Below the pieces are notes generated by a model. It searched no databases. It was not told the DNA's origin and saw nothing but the letters and a program-made list of their open reading frames with translations. Shown piece after piece: positions 6,234-6,997 of a stretch of DNA of 6,997 bases. Position 1 is the first letter of the stretch. Every line of letters starts with the position of its first letter. Source of the stretch: Actinomycetota bacterium (GTDB lineage Bacteria; Actinomycetota; Thermoleophilia; Miltoncostaeales; Miltoncostaeaceae). Both the position numbers and the translations under genes were made by a program. Location of the stretch: NCBI GenBank assembly GCA_947451735.1, contig CANGAY010000035.1:1-6997 (forward strand). Reading direction: 5' to 3'.

Positions 6234-6997
6234 GCCACGAGCTCCGACACGATGTCAGCGGCCACATTCCCGCTCTGCACGGCACCCTCGATGGATGGGT
6301 GATGGGTCACATCGCCGGCAAGCACCACGTTCCCCACGCGGGTGCGCGGGCCCGGCAGGGCGCGCCGCGCCCCCGGCGGCACCCTGAACTGGGCGAAGGG
6401 GTGCACCACGGCCTCCGCAAGGCGGGCATGCCGGCCCCAGTCGAACCCGGGGTTCCACCGCCCGGCCACACGGGCCATCTCACCCTCCAGCGCCCCCACG
6501 TCGGGCCCTTCCCCACCCTCATGCACCGATGTGGCCAGGAGGACGTACGGCGCACCGCCGTCAGGCCGGGTCAGATTCGACTCCTGACACACCAGGTCCA
6601 CCCTGGGACGCCCGTCCCCGGGGGCGGCGTTCAGCACGATCGTCCTGCCGCGGTGAAATGACCGATCCATCGCATACACGAGGGTGGTCACCCCCGCCGG
6701 CGAGACCTCGAGTCGCCCCGCGCACTCGGGGTCAACGGGTGCCACGAGATCCCGGGCGGCCGGGGCCTCGGCCGCCACCAGCACATTCGCCGCCCGAACC
6801 AACGTTCCATCGGCGAGTTCCACGCCCTCGGCGCGCCCGTCCGCACCCAGCACGATGCCCGTCACCGACGCCCCCGTGCGCACGATGCCGCCGCGCTGGC
6901 GAATCGCCGCACCGGCCCACTGCGCGATCATGCCGTGCCCCTCCACGGGGATGGCTGCCCGCCCCTCCACGAGCATGCGCATGAGGAAGCGGAAGTA
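6230..6997 (-). CDS. FAD-dependent oxidoreductase, amine oxidase/carotenoid desaturase-like (5' end missing)
   Basis: The frame is open to the right edge, so the gene starts outside the window; 255 C-terminal residues are visible. The ATG at 6982 is internal, since five more in-frame codons precede it. The segment IPVEGHGMIAQWAGAAIRQR followed by GASVTGIVLGADGRAEGVEL matches the family block in which a Gly-rich stretch leads into the FAD-domain strand used by amine oxidases, CrtI/HpnE-type desaturases and protoporphyrinogen oxidases. Near the C-terminus, NVVLAGDVTHHPSIEGAVQSG is the conserved closing FAD-contact motif (AGD, then a Pro-Ser-x-x-Gly-Ala-x-x-Ser-Gly helix). The N-terminal Rossmann GxGxxG motif would lie upstream. 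The substrate cannot be told from this half: polyene desaturation, amine oxidation or a porphyrin step are all possible. It is coupled by a 4-base overlap to the class-V aminotransferase gene, suggesting shared expression and perhaps a shared pathway. Confidence 0.85.
   Translation of the reverse strand, partial: YFRFLMRMLVEGRAAIPVEGHGMIAQWAGAAIRQRGGIVRTGASVTGIVLGADGRAEGVELADGTLVRAANVLVAAEAPAARDLVAPVDPECAGRLEVSPAGVTTLVYAMDRSFHRGRTIVLNAAPGDGRPRVDLVCQESNLTRPDGGAPYVLLATSVHEGGEGPDVGALEGEMARVAGRWNPGFDWGRHARLAEAVVHPFAQFRVPPGARRALPGPRTRVGNVVLAGDVTHHPSIEGAVQSGNVAADIVSELVA
6242..6245 (-). promoter_or_regulatory. Ribosome binding site of the class-V aminotransferase gene
   Basis: GGAG on the minus strand, 8 bases before the GTG at 6233, within the last codons of the upstream oxidoreductase gene. 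It supports the GTG that overlaps that gene's stop codon over downstream alternatives. Confidence 0.5.

Overview
The window holds one unbroken, leftward-transcribed gene cluster. Every gene lies on the minus strand, and neighbours overlap by 4-10 bases or are at most about 11 bases apart. There is no intergenic stretch long enough for a promoter or terminator, so both operon ends lie outside the window. G+C is very high (about two thirds or more by eye), with strong G/C preference at third codon positions. Starts are ATG or GTG, and most stops are TGA.

In transcription order (right to left) the genes are: the C-terminal two thirds or so of an FAD-dependent oxidoreductase of the amine oxidase/carotenoid desaturase type (cut by the right edge); a class-V PLP-dependent aminotransferase-fold enzyme; a MurA-family enolpyruvyl transferase with aspartate in place of the usual catalytic cysteine; hisZ; short-form hisG; hisD; hisB; and the first 18 codons of hisH (cut by the left edge).

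The right half (about 3740-6997) is not histidine-specific: two redox/PLP enzymes of unassigned substrate, then a peptidoglycan-precursor enzyme. The left half (1-3746) is a histidine operon. HisZ and HisG form the two-subunit ATP phosphoribosyltransferase that starts the pathway, HisB dehydrates imidazoleglycerol phosphate, HisH is the glutaminase half of IGP synthase, and HisD makes the final two oxidations. No hisC lies between hisD and hisB.

Taxonomic inference: high G+C, a HisZ plus short HisG pair (the well-studied Actinomycetia such as Mycobacterium and Streptomyces use a long HisG without HisZ), and a Cys-to-Asp MurA next to his genes suggest a deep-branching actinobacterium such as Thermoleophilia/Solirubrobacterales, or another high-G+C terrestrial lineage. 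This is a guess from gene content, not a sequence match.

I saw no RNA genes, mobile elements, CRISPR arrays or phage genes. The region looks like vertically inherited core metabolism. The points most worth a second look are the altered MurA active site, its linkage to his genes, and the unassigned aminotransferase/oxidoreductase pair.
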